Origin: Pelagadaptatus aseana
GTDB lineage: Bacteria > Pseudomonadota > Gammaproteobacteria > Pseudomonadales > Cellvibrionaceae
Assembly: GCA_040365065.1 (NCBI GenBank)
Contig: BAABNI010000003.1
Location: 62,001-126,000, forward strand
Direction: 5' to 3'
DNA length: 64,000 nucleotides
This document shows, piece by piece, positions 26,335 to 35,219 of the stretch (its first letter is position 1; each line of letters starts with the position of its first letter). A model generated the notes under the pieces. The model made no database searches. It was not told where the DNA came from and worked only from the letters and a program-made list of their open reading frames with translations. The translations under genes were made by a program, and so were the position numbers.

Positions 26335-27741
26335 ATGTCAGAGCAAACTCTGAATCTGATTAAAGAAAGCGAAGCGCGCTGGGTTGACCTGCGTTTCACC
26401 GACACCAAAGGTAAAGAGCAGCACGTTACCATCCCGGCAAAATCCGTTGACGAAGACTTCTTCGAAGAAGGCCAGATGTTCGATGGCTCCTCCATCGCCG
26501 GCTGGAAAGGCATCAACGAGTCTGACATGATCCTGCGCCCGGACGACAGCACCTCCATTTTGGATCCGTTCACTGACGAGCCAACCGTTATCCTGCGCTG
26601 TGACATCATTGAGCCTGCCACCATGCAAGGCTACGAACGCGACCCTCGCTCCGTTGCCAAGCGCGCTGAAGAGTACCTGAAGTCCACCGGTCTGGGCGAC
26701 ACCGCCTTCTTCGGCCCCGAGCCCGAGTTCTTCGTATTTGACGACGTTAAGTGGAAAGATTCCATGGGCTCTTGCGGCTATGAAATCAACTCTGAAGAAG
26801 CTCACTGGTCTACCCACGGCGAATTCAGCGATGGCAACATGGGTCACCGCCCTCGCGTTAAAGGCGGCTACTTCCCAGTACCTCCAGTAGACAGCCTGCA
26901 CGACATCCGTGCCGCCATGTGTGCTGCCATGGAGCAAATGGGTCTGGACGTTGAAGTACACCACCACGAAGTAGCTACTGCCGGCCAGTGTGAAATCGGT
27001 GTGGTATTTAACACTCTGGTTAAAAAAGCTGACGAAGTTCAGATTCTGAAATACTGTGTACACAACGTTGCTCACGCTTACGGCAAGACCGCGACCTTTA
27101 TGCCTAAGCCAGTGGTTGGCGATAACGGTTCTGGCATGCACGTTCACCAGTCCTACTGGAAAGACGGCGAAAACCAATTCGCTGGTGACGGCTACGCAGG
27201 CCTGTCTGACACTGCCCTGTACTACATCGGTGGTATCATCAAGCACGCCAAAGCCATCAACGCCTTCTCCAACCCGGGTACCAACTCTTACAAGCGTCTG
27301 ATCCCAGGTTTCGAAGCCCCTGTTATGCTGGCTTACTCCGCCCGCAACCGCTCTGCTTCTATCCGCATCCCTTACGTTTCTTCTCCTAAGGGCAAGCGTA
27401 TCGAAGCTCGCTTCGCTGACCCAATCGCCAACCCATACCTGTGTTTCGCAGCTATGCTGATGGCTGGCCTGGACGGCGTTCAGAACAAGATTCACCCTGG
27501 CGATGCAGCTGATAAAGATCTGTACGATCTGCCAGCTGAAGAAGCTCTGGCCATCCCAACTGTTGCCGGTTCTCTGCGCGAAGCTCTGGACGCCCTGGAC
27601 GGCGACCGTGAGTTCCTGACTGCCGGCGGTGTATTCACCGACGACATGATCGACGCTTACATCGACCTGAAAATGGAAGACGTATACCGCGTTGAGCACA
27701 CCACTCACCCAGTTGAGTTTGATTTGTACTACAGCGTTTAA
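26335..27741 (+). CDS. glnA: Glutamine synthetase type I
   Basis: Dodecameric GSI, the main ammonia-assimilating enzyme. 468 residues from ATG 26335; GGAG at 26322 is too close for the ATG at 26329. Motifs: FTDTKGKEQHVTIP, MFDGSSIAGW, FGPEPEFFVFD, NGSGMHVHQS, and the adenylylation loop DLYDLPAEE with its Tyr, so GlnE control is expected. Biased codons, high expression. Followed by two tandem terminators and, further on, ntrB-ntrC, the enteric glnA-glnL-glnG order with one gene inserted. Confidence 0.98.
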   Translation: MSEQTLNLIKESEARWVDLRFTDTKGKEQHVTIPAKSVDEDFFEEGQMFDGSSIAGWKGINESDMILRPDDSTSILDPFTDEPTVILRCDIIEPATMQGYERDPRSVAKRAEEYLKSTGLGDTAFFGPEPEFFVFDDVKWKDSMGSCGYEINSEEAHWSTHGEFSDGNMGHRPRVKGGYFPVPPVDSLHDIRAAMCAAMEQMGLDVEVHHHEVATAGQCEIGVVFNTLVKKADEVQILKYCVHNVAHAYGKTATFMPKPVVGDNGSGMHVHQSYWKDGENQFAGDGYAGLSDTALYYIGGIIKHAKAINAFSNPGTNSYKRLIPGFEAPVMLAYSARNRSASIRIPYVSSPKGKRIEARFADPIANPYLCFAAMLMAGLDGVQNKIHPGDAADKDLYDLPAEEALAIPTVAGSLREALDALDGDREFLTAGGVFTDDMIDAYIDLKMEDVYRVEHTTHPVEFDLYYSV

Positions 27742-27760
27742 CGCTGGAGTTCAAACCCAT

Positions 27761-27825
27761 AAAAAGAGCCGCCTTTGCGGCTCTTTTTATTTGAAAGGCC
27801 GCTTCGGGAAACCAGGCGGCCTTTT
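27761..27825 (+). terminator. Tandem terminators after glnA
   Basis: First hairpin AAAAAGAGCCGC/GCGGCTCTTTTT (27761-27772, 27777-27788); second AAAGGCCGC/GCGGCCTTT (27794-27802, 27816-27824). Both end in T-runs. Confidence 0.85.
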
Positions 27826-27880
27826 GTTTGTCGTAAAGAAAGATAGAATGAAACAAAGATCGTTATTAAGGATGGAAGCC

Positions 27881-28447
27881 ATGAAAGCACTGCGTATCTT
27901 CAGCACCCTAATGCTGGCCTGCGGTATAGCCCTAATCGCTCAGGCAGAGATATACAAAACCGTCGACGAAAACGGCAACGTGGTTTTTACCGATAACCCC
28001 AAAGGCAATAAAGCCGAGGAAATCAAGCTACCGGAAGTAAACACCCAACCGGCCACCCGAATCACGGTGAAACTATCGCCTCCCAAAGAGGAAGAGACCG
28101 ACAAAGACAAAAAACCCGAGAAGTACACCATCACACTGGAATCTCCAGCCAATGAGACCACGGTCACCATGGGACAGCTTACCCTCACCAGCAGCGTTGC
28201 CATCTCCCCCGCTCTGGCCGAAGAGCATAGCGTCCAGTTCTATATTGATGGCAAACCCAGCGGCAAACCCAGTCAGGCCACCAGCCACACGTTTGGCCAG
28301 CTGTATCGGGGAGCCCATAAAATTCATGCCGCCATATTGAACAAAAAAGGCAAAGTCCTGAAGAAAACCAAGGCCGTCACCATCTACGTGCACCGAGCCA
28401 AAGCAGGTGCAAACATACTACCAGTGCCTTATATAGGATCACCCTAG
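27881..28447 (+). CDS. DUF4124-domain exported protein
   Basis: 188 residues. Signal peptide MKALRIFSTLMLACGIALIAQA, then a DUF4124 segment (EIYKTVDENGNVVFTDNP, about 23-60), a polar linker rich in K and E, and a beta-rich C-terminal domain that resembles Ig-like or carbohydrate-type folds (YTITLESPANETTVTMG ... HKIHAAILNKKGKVL). Function unknown; likely periplasmic. Start chosen at ATG 27881 with AAGGATGGA upstream. DUF4124 proteins often neighbour nitrogen genes in marine gammaproteobacteria, as far as I recall. Confidence 0.85.
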   Translation: MKALRIFSTLMLACGIALIAQAEIYKTVDENGNVVFTDNPKGNKAEEIKLPEVNTQPATRITVKLSPPKEEETDKDKKPEKYTITLESPANETTVTMGQLTLTSSVAISPALAEEHSVQFYIDGKPSGKPSQATSHTFGQLYRGAHKIHAAILNKKGKVLKKTKAVTIYVHRAKAGANILPVPYIGSP

Positions 28448-28464
28448 AAAAACTCGACGCACAA

Positions 28465-28481
28465 AGCACCATATTAGTGCA
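28465..28481 (+). promoter_or_regulatory. NtrC-like binding site upstream of ntrB
   Basis: AGCACCATATTAGTGCA agrees with the NtrC dyad TGCACCANNNTGGTGCA except for two positions. It overlaps the left arm of a perfect 12-bp inverted repeat, GTGCATAATCAG (28477-28488) and CTGATTATGCAC (28507-28518). Fits NtrC autoregulation of ntrBC as known in enterics. Confidence 0.55.
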
Positions 28482-28614
28482 TAATCAGCAAGACAAAACC
28501 GCGCTTCTGATTATGCACAATAAACCAAGCCAGAATTTACGGGCACTTCAGCTTATTGGTTCAATTATTGCTAAATTTTGAGGCATCCACTTTTTCGTGC
28601 CCCAAAGATGAGCC

Positions 28615-29676
28615 ATGAGCAGCGATCTTAACTACCAAACTGTTTTCGACCACCTCAATACTGCCGTCGTAGTCGTTGATAGCTCCCTGCGCCTGCTGCA
28701 CATCAATCACTCCGCAGAAATGCTGCTGGCTATTAGCAATAACCAGGCTCTGGGCACCCTGTTAACCGGTTATTTTCAGGAAACCGAAGGCACCCGTCAG
28801 GCGCTGCTGCAGGCCGTTGCCGAAGGTTCACAATTCACCAAGCGCCGCACCCAGTGGCAGATTCACAATGGCAAGAAGCACATTGTCGACTACACCGTGA
28901 CCCCGCTGCCCGATGGCGACGGTATCATCATGGAAATCTCACCGCTGGATCGCCTGCTGCGCATCAGCCGTGAAGAAGCGCTTATCTCCTCTCAGGAAAC
29001 AGCTCGAACACTGGTTCGCAGCATGGCTCATGAAATCAAGAACCCTCTGGGCGGCATTCGCGGCGCAGCTCAACTCCTGTCGCGCGAACTGGCCAACCCG
29101 GATCTGGATGAATTTACCCAGATCATCATCGAAGAGGCCGATCGGCTGCGCAACTTGGTAGACCGCATGCTGGGACCAAGGCAATTGCCCAAACCAGAGC
29201 CATTGAATGTCCACGAGGTACTCGAGCGGGTCGCCATACTGATCAAGACCGATGATCTCGAAGGCATTCGGCTGGTCCGCGATTATGATCCCAGCATCCC
29301 GGAAATTCAGGCCGATCGCGATCAAATGATCCAATCCCTTCTGAATATCGCCCGCAATGCCGTACAGGCCTTAAAGGAAGCCGATCTGGATGAACCGGGT
29401 GAAATTCGCCTGAAGACACGCATACAACGCCAGTTCACCATCGGCAACACGCACCATCCACTGGTGGCCTGTATCAGCATCATTGATAACGGCCCGGGTA
29501 TTCCGGAAAACATGATCGATGAAATCTTCTACCCCATGATCACCGGCCGTGCCGAAGGTACCGGATTGGGGCTGGCCATTGCACAAAACCTGATTCAACA
29601 GCACGGTGGCCTGATCGAATGTGAAAGCCAGAAAGGCTACACCGACTTTTCAATTTATTTACCACTGGAACTTTAA
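28615..29676 (+). CDS. glnL: Nitrogen regulation sensor kinase NtrB (NRII)
   Basis: Soluble two-component kinase/phosphatase that reads nitrogen status through PII. N-terminal PAS domain (about 5-115), H-box MAHEIKNPLGGIRGAAQLL with the phosphorylated His near residue 142, and the ATPase boxes NIARNAVQAL, DNGPGIP and GTGLGLAIAQNL. 353 residues, no membrane segment. ntrC begins two bases after the stop. Confidence 0.96.
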   Translation: MSSDLNYQTVFDHLNTAVVVVDSSLRLLHINHSAEMLLAISNNQALGTLLTGYFQETEGTRQALLQAVAEGSQFTKRRTQWQIHNGKKHIVDYTVTPLPDGDGIIMEISPLDRLLRISREEALISSQETARTLVRSMAHEIKNPLGGIRGAAQLLSRELANPDLDEFTQIIIEEADRLRNLVDRMLGPRQLPKPEPLNVHEVLERVAILIKTDDLEGIRLVRDYDPSIPEIQADRDQMIQSLLNIARNAVQALKEADLDEPGEIRLKTRIQRQFTIGNTHHPLVACISIIDNGPGIPENMIDEIFYPMITGRAEGTGLGLAIAQNLIQQHGGLIECESQKGYTDFSIYLPLEL

Positions 29677-29678
29677 CC

Positions 29679-31109
29679 ATGAGAGCGCCTGAACAAGTCT
29701 GGGTCATTGACGATGACCGCTCCATTCGCTGGGTACTGGAACGAGCCCTGCAACAGGAGAACATTCAAACCACCCTGTTTGAAAACGCTGACAGCGCACT
29801 GAGAGCACTCAACAACCGTCAGCCTGACGTGATCATTACCGACGTACGCATGCCAGGCACCGATGGCCTGACGTTACTCGACAAGCTCTCCGAGGAACAT
29901 CCCCATATCCCGGTCATCATCATGACCGCGCACTCGGATCTCGACAGTGCGGTTTCTGCCTACCAGGGCGGCGCCTTTGAATATCTGCCGAAGCCCTTTG
30001 ATATCGATGAGGCCATGGCCGTCATCAAACGCGCTCTGGCTCATGCCCAGGAACAGCAGCAAGGCACCGAGGAACAACCCCCGGAGTTTGAAACCGAAAT
30101 CATTGGTGAAGCCCCTGCCATGCAGGAGGTATTTCGAGCCATTGGCCGATTGTCGCAATCCAATATCACTGTGTTGATTAACGGCGAATCAGGTACCGGT
30201 AAAGAATTGGTTGCTCAGGCACTGCATCGCCACAGCCCCAGAAAACAAAACACCTTTATCGCCCTGAATATGGCAGCCATTCCCCACGACTTGATTGAAT
30301 CCGAACTGTTCGGCCATGAAAAAGGCGCCTTCACCGGCGCCGGCAGCCAGCGTCAGGGTCGCTTTGAGCAAGCCAACGGCGGCACCCTGTTTCTCGACGA
30401 AATCGGCGACATGCCCGCCGAGACCCAAACTCGACTGCTGCGGGTACTGGCCGATGGCGAATTTTATCGCGTTGGCGGCCACACCCCGGTAAAAGTGGAT
30501 GTTCGAATTATTGCCGCAACTCACCAGGATCTGGAATCACTGGTAGAGCAAAATCGCTTTAGGGAAGATTTGTTTCACCGCCTCAACGTCATTCGGATTC
30601 ACATTCCCAGCCTGAACGAGCGCCGCGAAGATATTCCGCGCCTGGCGCAGCACTTCTTCCATCGCGCGGCCAAAGAACTGGGCGGCGAACCCAAGATTCT
30701 GCTGCCGGAAACTCAGGAGTTTCTCACCAAAATCAGCTGGCCCGGCAATGTTCGCCAACTTGAAAACACCTGCCGCTGGATTACTGTTATGGCCTCGGGC
30801 CGGGAAGTTCACGTCGAGGATCTGCCACCGGAACTGAACCAGAACAAGCCTGACACCGCCACCAGTAACGACTGGGAGAAAGCCTTGCGCCTTTGGGCCG
30901 ATCAGGCTCTGTCTCAGGGGCAGGATCACATCCTGTCGGATGCGGTGCCCACGTTTGAACGCGCCCTGATTGAAACCGCCCTCAAGCACACCGCCGGCCG
31001 CAAACGCGACGCCGCCAACCTGCTCGGCTGGGGTCGCAACACCCTGACACGCAAACTCAAAGAGCTGGGCATGACCGAGGACAGTGCCAGCGAAGCCGCA
31101 GAAGAATAA
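29679..31109 (+). CDS. glnG: Nitrogen regulation response regulator NtrC (NRI)
   Basis: Sigma54 activator. Receiver domain with the phosphorylated Asp in DVIITDVRMPG (about residue 54), AAA+ domain with Walker A GESGTGKE, the sigma54-contact loop GAFTGA and FLDEIGDMPAE, then a Fis-type HTH at the C-terminus (RKRDAANLLGWGRNTLTRKL). 476 residues. Expected to act at the sigma54 promoter of glnII and at the site before ntrB. Confidence 0.97.
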   Translation: MRAPEQVWVIDDDRSIRWVLERALQQENIQTTLFENADSALRALNNRQPDVIITDVRMPGTDGLTLLDKLSEEHPHIPVIIMTAHSDLDSAVSAYQGGAFEYLPKPFDIDEAMAVIKRALAHAQEQQQGTEEQPPEFETEIIGEAPAMQEVFRAIGRLSQSNITVLINGESGTGKELVAQALHRHSPRKQNTFIALNMAAIPHDLIESELFGHEKGAFTGAGSQRQGRFEQANGGTLFLDEIGDMPAETQTRLLRVLADGEFYRVGGHTPVKVDVRIIAATHQDLESLVEQNRFREDLFHRLNVIRIHIPSLNERREDIPRLAQHFFHRAAKELGGEPKILLPETQEFLTKISWPGNVRQLENTCRWITVMASGREVHVEDLPPELNQNKPDTATSNDWEKALRLWADQALSQGQDHILSDAVPTFERALIETALKHTAGRKRDAANLLGWGRNTLTRKLKELGMTEDSASEAAEE

Positions 31110-31190
31110 TCACCACGGCGGTAACTTCGGATTTACCGCCAATCACGCAGACGCTAAAGTACGGGCTCATCTTTAAACAGAGAGCCCCGT

Positions 31191-31607
31191 ATGCACCCCC
31201 TACTCAAAGACTCCGCCCTGATTTATACCCACACCGTAACCTGGGGCGAGATGGATGCCTTCGAGCACGTCAACAACACCGAATATTTTCGCTACTTCGA
31301 GCACGCCCGCATTGCTCACTTTGAAAAGATCGGCATGCTGAAATACATGGCAGAACACAACAGCGGGCCCATTCTGGGCGAAACCCGCTGCCGCTTTAAG
31401 ATCCCTCTGGAATACCCGGACACGGTTTACATTGGCGTTAAAGTAGAAAACCTTGGCGAGGACCGCTTTACCCACATCTATACCGTGGTCAGCGAAAAGT
31501 ACAACGCGGTTGCCGCCGAAGGGGAAGGGAAAATTGTTTACTACGACTACAACAACAATTGCAAAACAGCGCTACCCCAGTGCCTGAGGCAGCAGTTGGA
31601 AAGCTGA
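31191..31607 (+). CDS. Acyl-CoA thioesterase of the 4-hydroxybenzoyl-CoA thioesterase family
   Basis: Hotdog-fold protein of 138 residues. Family mark WGEMDAFEHVNNTEYFRYFE, with the Asp used for hydrolysis in this family and an Asn following His-Val. No membrane part. Cytoplasmic; substrate cannot be told. The ATG at 31191 follows AGAGAGCC. Next to a convergent MaoC-like hotdog protein. Confidence 0.88.
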   Translation: MHPLLKDSALIYTHTVTWGEMDAFEHVNNTEYFRYFEHARIAHFEKIGMLKYMAEHNSGPILGETRCRFKIPLEYPDTVYIGVKVENLGEDRFTHIYTVVSEKYNAVAAEGEGKIVYYDYNNNCKTALPQCLRQQLES

Positions 31608-31632
31608 TGTTATATCAGGCTGGCGGCGCACC

Positions 31633-32091
31633 TCAGGACTGTGGCCGCACCGCCACCAGAATCAGACCGATCATACTGAACACCACCTCACCGGCGGAGT
31701 TGGTCACCTCCCCCTGCAGCTTAACCAATCCCTTGGAAGGATTGCTTTTCGAGAGGCGCTTCTCGGCGATGGTGGCCATACCCGTCAAAGGATCATCCGC
31801 AAAAACCGGGCGGACAAATTTCAAATCCTCAACCCCCGGACTCGCCATACAGGCCACTTCATCCAGAAAATGATCCACCAGCATGCGCTGACAGACCGCC
31901 GCGGTCTGCCAACCACTGGCCGCAAGCCCTCCCAGAAGGGCCTTGCCCACCTCTTCGTCCAAATGAAATTTTTGCGGATCATACTCTCTGGCAAACTCGA
32001 GAATTTGATCTTTGGTCAGGCTTCTTGAACCCAACTCAAACACCTGACCAATTTCCAGATCATCGAAAAAATATTTTTTATTCTGAAACAT
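31633..32091 (-). CDS. MaoC-like dehydratase
   Basis: 152 residues, hotdog fold of the R-specific enoyl-CoA hydratase/MaoC type. The hydratase motif is recognisable as FAREYDPQKFHLDEE, with the catalytic Asp and His. Substrate unknown, perhaps acyl-CoA thioesters. Convergent with the thioesterase gene; 26 bases apart. Confidence 0.88.
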   Translation of the reverse strand: MFQNKKYFFDDLEIGQVFELGSRSLTKDQILEFAREYDPQKFHLDEEVGKALLGGLAASGWQTAAVCQRMLVDHFLDEVACMASPGVEDLKFVRPVFADDPLTGMATIAEKRLSKSNPSKGLVKLQGEVTNSAGEVVFSMIGLILVAVRPQS

Positions 32092-32209
32092 ATGCCGCTC
32101 TCATTATTGTGGTGATTCACTGTTTACTGAGCATAACAATCGACGCCGATAGCAGCACCATCCAAAACGTTCATTCGAGGCAGCAAGATGGCTTAAAAGC
32201 CTCTCCGAA

Positions 32210-33139
32210 TCAAAAGCTGTTGCCCAACACGTAATAGATTTCTTCCTCCAAGCGCTTAACACAATTCTCGCCTTCAAGAATGGCTTCACCGGCACGATGA
32301 AACTCCAACAAATCGATGTGCGCCAACTTGGGGGAAAGAAGCAGATCGGGCGGATCTCCCGCCAATCGACTGCGGGTAATCCGATCCTGAGTAATATTGA
32401 TGGTACCGGCAATGGCATCAAACACATTAGGCGGTTGCTTGCTGTCACTCTCACCATTAAACAGTGAGCCGGTATATTCACGGATAAAGTTGGCAAATTT
32501 ATTGCCGCCAGCCACCTCTTCAGGCGAGGCCTGCTTGGGTTTATCAAAATGCTTGCCCACCAGCCCATCATTGAGATTCACCGCGATGACAAAGTCTGCC
32601 CCCAAGGCCCGGCATAGGGACACGGGCACCGGATTAACCAAACCGCCATCCACTAACCAGCGGTCCTCGTGACTGACTGCGGGGAACAGTCCGGGCAGAG
32701 CCGCGGAGGCCCAAATGGATTTCAGTACCGAGCCACTGGAGAGCCACTCTTCGCGGCCACTTTTCAAATCCGTTGCCACCGAGCCATAGGTGATCGGCAA
32801 TTCTTCAATCAGCTGGGCATCGGTTGCGATATTGCTGTTAAGAAAATCATTGAAACGCTCCCGATGTACAAATCCCGATAGCGACGTGCCAAATTCAAAG
32901 AAGCGGGAAATTTCTCTCTTGGTTAGCGCGCACACCCAGCTTTCAAGTTTGCCCATATTACCTGCTGCGTAGGCGGCCCCTACCAGAGACCCAATGGAAG
33001 TGCCGGTCACCACCTGCGGCACAATGCCCATTTTTTCCAGAGCATTGATAATCCCGATGTGAGCCCAACCTCTGGACGCACCACTACCCAGAGCAATACC
33101 CACCACCGGACGCTTGTTTTTCATCATCAAACTACTCAT
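32210..33139 (-). CDS. Patatin-like phospholipase, RssA type
   Basis: 309 residues. Serine hydrolase of the patatin family: glycine-rich oxyanion loop GSGASRGWAHIG, nucleophile elbow GTSIG (S48), and the dyad Asp in WLVDGG (D164). No signal peptide. Likely membrane-lipid hydrolysis in the cytoplasm; the family member RssA in E. coli has no clear role. Start at ATG 33139; a second ATG five codons in is possible. 24 bases downstream of the acyltransferase. Confidence 0.9.
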   Translation of the reverse strand: MSSLMMKNKRPVVGIALGSGASRGWAHIGIINALEKMGIVPQVVTGTSIGSLVGAAYAAGNMGKLESWVCALTKREISRFFEFGTSLSGFVHRERFNDFLNSNIATDAQLIEELPITYGSVATDLKSGREEWLSSGSVLKSIWASAALPGLFPAVSHEDRWLVDGGLVNPVPVSLCRALGADFVIAVNLNDGLVGKHFDKPKQASPEEVAGGNKFANFIREYTGSLFNGESDSKQPPNVFDAIAGTINITQDRITRSRLAGDPPDLLLSPKLAHIDLLEFHRAGEAILEGENCVKRLEEEIYYVLGNSF

Positions 33140-33163
33140 CTATTCCACTCGCCCCATAATGAA

Positions 33164-34078
33164 TCAATAGAGCTTTGGCTCACCAGGTGGTCGCGTTTTA
33201 AAACGCCGATGCACCCACATATATTGTTCAGGCTGCTCCAGAATCCGCTGCTCAATAAACCGATTGATGCGCACAGCGTCGGCCTCTTCCTCACCCGTTG
33301 GGAAATTATCCAACTCGGGATACACCGTAACTTCATAACCACGGCAACGAGGCAATCGATGCTGCACAAAAGGCACTATGCGGGCATTGCCGAGGCGGGC
33401 AAATTTACCGGTTGCGGTCACCGTTGCCGCCTGAACACCAAAAAACGGGACAAACACACTTTGTTTAGGGCCGTAATCCTGATCCGGCGCATACCAGACC
33501 GCTCGTCCCTGCTTTAGGCGCCTCACCATGCCCCGCACATCCTCCCGGGTGACCACCTGGGTATCGCTACTGTGCCGCTCGCGCCCACGGCGCTGCACAT
33601 AGTCGTAGACGGGATTTTTATGGGGGCGATACATAGCATCCACATCCGCACACATATTGAGAAACGCTCCACCAATATCCAGCGTCGAAAAATGCATGGC
33701 CATTAAAATCACCCCACGCTCATCATCATTATTGAGATGTTCCAGCCCCTGAATTTTAAACAGCCGACGCAAACGCCATTGAGGCCAAAACCAGGCCATT
33801 CCGGTTTCAGGTAACGCCATGGCCATGGAATAAAAATTATCATGAATCAGTTTTTTTCGATCGACTGCCGACATTTCCGGAAAGCACAATTCAATATTGC
33901 GCTCTGCGATTCGGCGCCGCCGAAGCGCCGTCACCAAAAACAACTTACTCAGCAGCCAAGCAATAGCACATAGCAGCGGATAAGGTAATTGCACCAGCAA
34001 AAACCACATCAAAAAAAACAACCAGGTCAACCAATAGCGGGGGTGCAGTAACGCGATTTTAAATTGCGGTCGTTCCAT
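33164..34078 (-). CDS. lpxL: Lipid A biosynthesis acyltransferase (LpxL family)
   Basis: Adds a secondary acyl chain to Kdo2-lipid A at the inner membrane. N-terminal membrane anchor (about 17-50), HX4D catalytic motif H129-x4-D134 (MHFSTLD), VWYAPDQDYGPKQSVFVPFF and the C-terminal MWVHRRFKTRP. Overall order of motifs follows E. coli LpxL closely, more than LpxM. 304 residues. Fifth gene of a closely spaced minus-strand string. Confidence 0.93.
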   Translation of the reverse strand: MERPQFKIALLHPRYWLTWLFFLMWFLLVQLPYPLLCAIAWLLSKLFLVTALRRRRIAERNIELCFPEMSAVDRKKLIHDNFYSMAMALPETGMAWFWPQWRLRRLFKIQGLEHLNNDDERGVILMAMHFSTLDIGGAFLNMCADVDAMYRPHKNPVYDYVQRRGRERHSSDTQVVTREDVRGMVRRLKQGRAVWYAPDQDYGPKQSVFVPFFGVQAATVTATGKFARLGNARIVPFVQHRLPRCRGYEVTVYPELDNFPTGEEEADAVRINRFIEQRILEQPEQYMWVHRRFKTRPPGEPKLY

Positions 34079-34093
34079 CGAACCATTGGCTCC

Positions 34094-34600
34094 TTATTTA
34101 AAAATGCCACACAAAGGCAAACTGTCTTTATTGGGACAAAAATGTGAGTAAACAGACTTGGTTACCTTTACTCCCGACAGGCAGGCTTTGCGAAAATTCA
34201 CTTGGACATCGATCACTTGCTGGTTGTTTTTTTCCAGCGCCTGATTGTGATCCTTCAGCTTGTTACTCAACCGCGATTGAAATTGCTCCAGCTGTAATTG
34301 TGTCTGACGCAAGACTTGTGCATCACTGCCAGAGGTCAGATTCATTTCACGCTCGAGCGCTTTTAATGTTCCGGCCACATGCTCCAATGAAGCTTCCAGC
34401 TCCGCTGCCGGCCGAGCAAACTGTCGTTCATGACTGTCATTTTCACTCAACACCTGCTCCAGCAAATCGTTGCACTGCAAAAATTCGGCATCGGTCATAT
34501 CTTTTGCAGCAGCAACTGAAAACGATATGAACAAACCGGAAATCAAAAAACCAGAACGGACGAATGCAAGCACCCCATTAAAAAATTTCATCGAGCACAT
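34094..34600 (-). CDS. Exported coiled-coil protein of unknown function
   Basis: Not recognised. 168 residues with a signal peptide (FFNGVLAFVRSGFLISGLFISFSVAAA), then a mostly helical, charged region with coiled-coil character (about 60-135), and a C-terminal Cys pair region (YSHFCPNKDSLPLCGIF). Start set at ATG 34600 because AGGAG lies nine bases upstream; another ATG three codons later is possible. Overlaps the end of the upstream gene by 23 bases. Probably periplasmic. Confidence 0.7.
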   Translation of the reverse strand: MCSMKFFNGVLAFVRSGFLISGLFISFSVAAAKDMTDAEFLQCNDLLEQVLSENDSHERQFARPAAELEASLEHVAGTLKALEREMNLTSGSDAQVLRQTQLQLEQFQSRLSNKLKDHNQALEKNNQQVIDVQVNFRKACLSGVKVTKSVYSHFCPNKDSLPLCGIFK

Positions 34601-35219
34601 AATGCGACACTCCTGAAGTTTCATTGACGCTTTCCGACACCATCCTTTTGGCCACTTGCTTGCCGGTGATGGGCTTGTATTTTCTCAAGCCGGGAAGCGC
34701 ACAAAGTGCTGGCATAATCGCCGCTCCAATTTTTTCTCCCATGCGTTCGTCTTCCCTCTCACCAAGCAATAAAGACGGCTGAAAAATACGCACGGACTGA
34801 AAAGGCAATTGCTCAACAGCCTGCTCAAGTTCGCCTTTCATTTTTAAGTAAGCGTTGAAACTTTTGGCATTAGCGCCGCTGGATGAAACGAGCAAATAAT
34901 GCGGCATCTTGTTTGCTGCCGCCAATTCGGCGGCACGCAGTTGGTAGTCGTAATCCACTTGTCGCTGAGCCGCGATAGAGCCGGCCTGTTTTTTTGTGGT
35001 TCCCAGACAGGAAAAAAAACAATCGCCCTGAATCAGGTCTTTAACATCTTCGAGACAATCAAAATCCACCACATGATTTTCTTCTTTGTGACTGTCACTG
35101 ATGATAGGCCTGCGCGTGAGGGTAACCACTCTGTCATAGGCATCACTGTGCACCAGATAATTCACTACTTCCCGGCCAACCACTCCCGTGGCACCAATCA
35201 CTACCGCCGTTTTTGTCAT
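34578..35219 (-). CDS. NAD(P)-binding epimerase-like protein (HTATIP2-like)
   Basis: 213 residues, atypical short-chain dehydrogenase. Rossmann motif GATGVVGREV at residues 9-18, LVSSSGANAKSFNAYLKMKGE with the S-x-x-x-K region, and RIFQPSLLLGERED. Resembles the family of human HTATIP2/TIP30. Substrate unknown. Start codon overlaps the stop of the sugar kinase gene by four bases. Confidence 0.85.
   Translation of the reverse strand: MTKTAVVIGATGVVGREVVNYLVHSDAYDRVVTLTRRPIISDSHKEENHVVDFDCLEDVKDLIQGDCFFSCLGTTKKQAGSIAAQRQVDYDYQLRAAELAAANKMPHYLLVSSSGANAKSFNAYLKMKGELEQAVEQLPFQSVRIFQPSLLLGEREDERMGEKIGAAIMPALCALPGLRKYKPITGKQVAKRMVSESVNETSGVSHYVLDEIF

Noticed and set aside
26338..27708. Long open frame antisense to glnA, and a similar one opposite glnII (25042-26097)
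   Set aside because: Both mirror highly biased glutamine synthetase genes and show low-complexity translation without domains.
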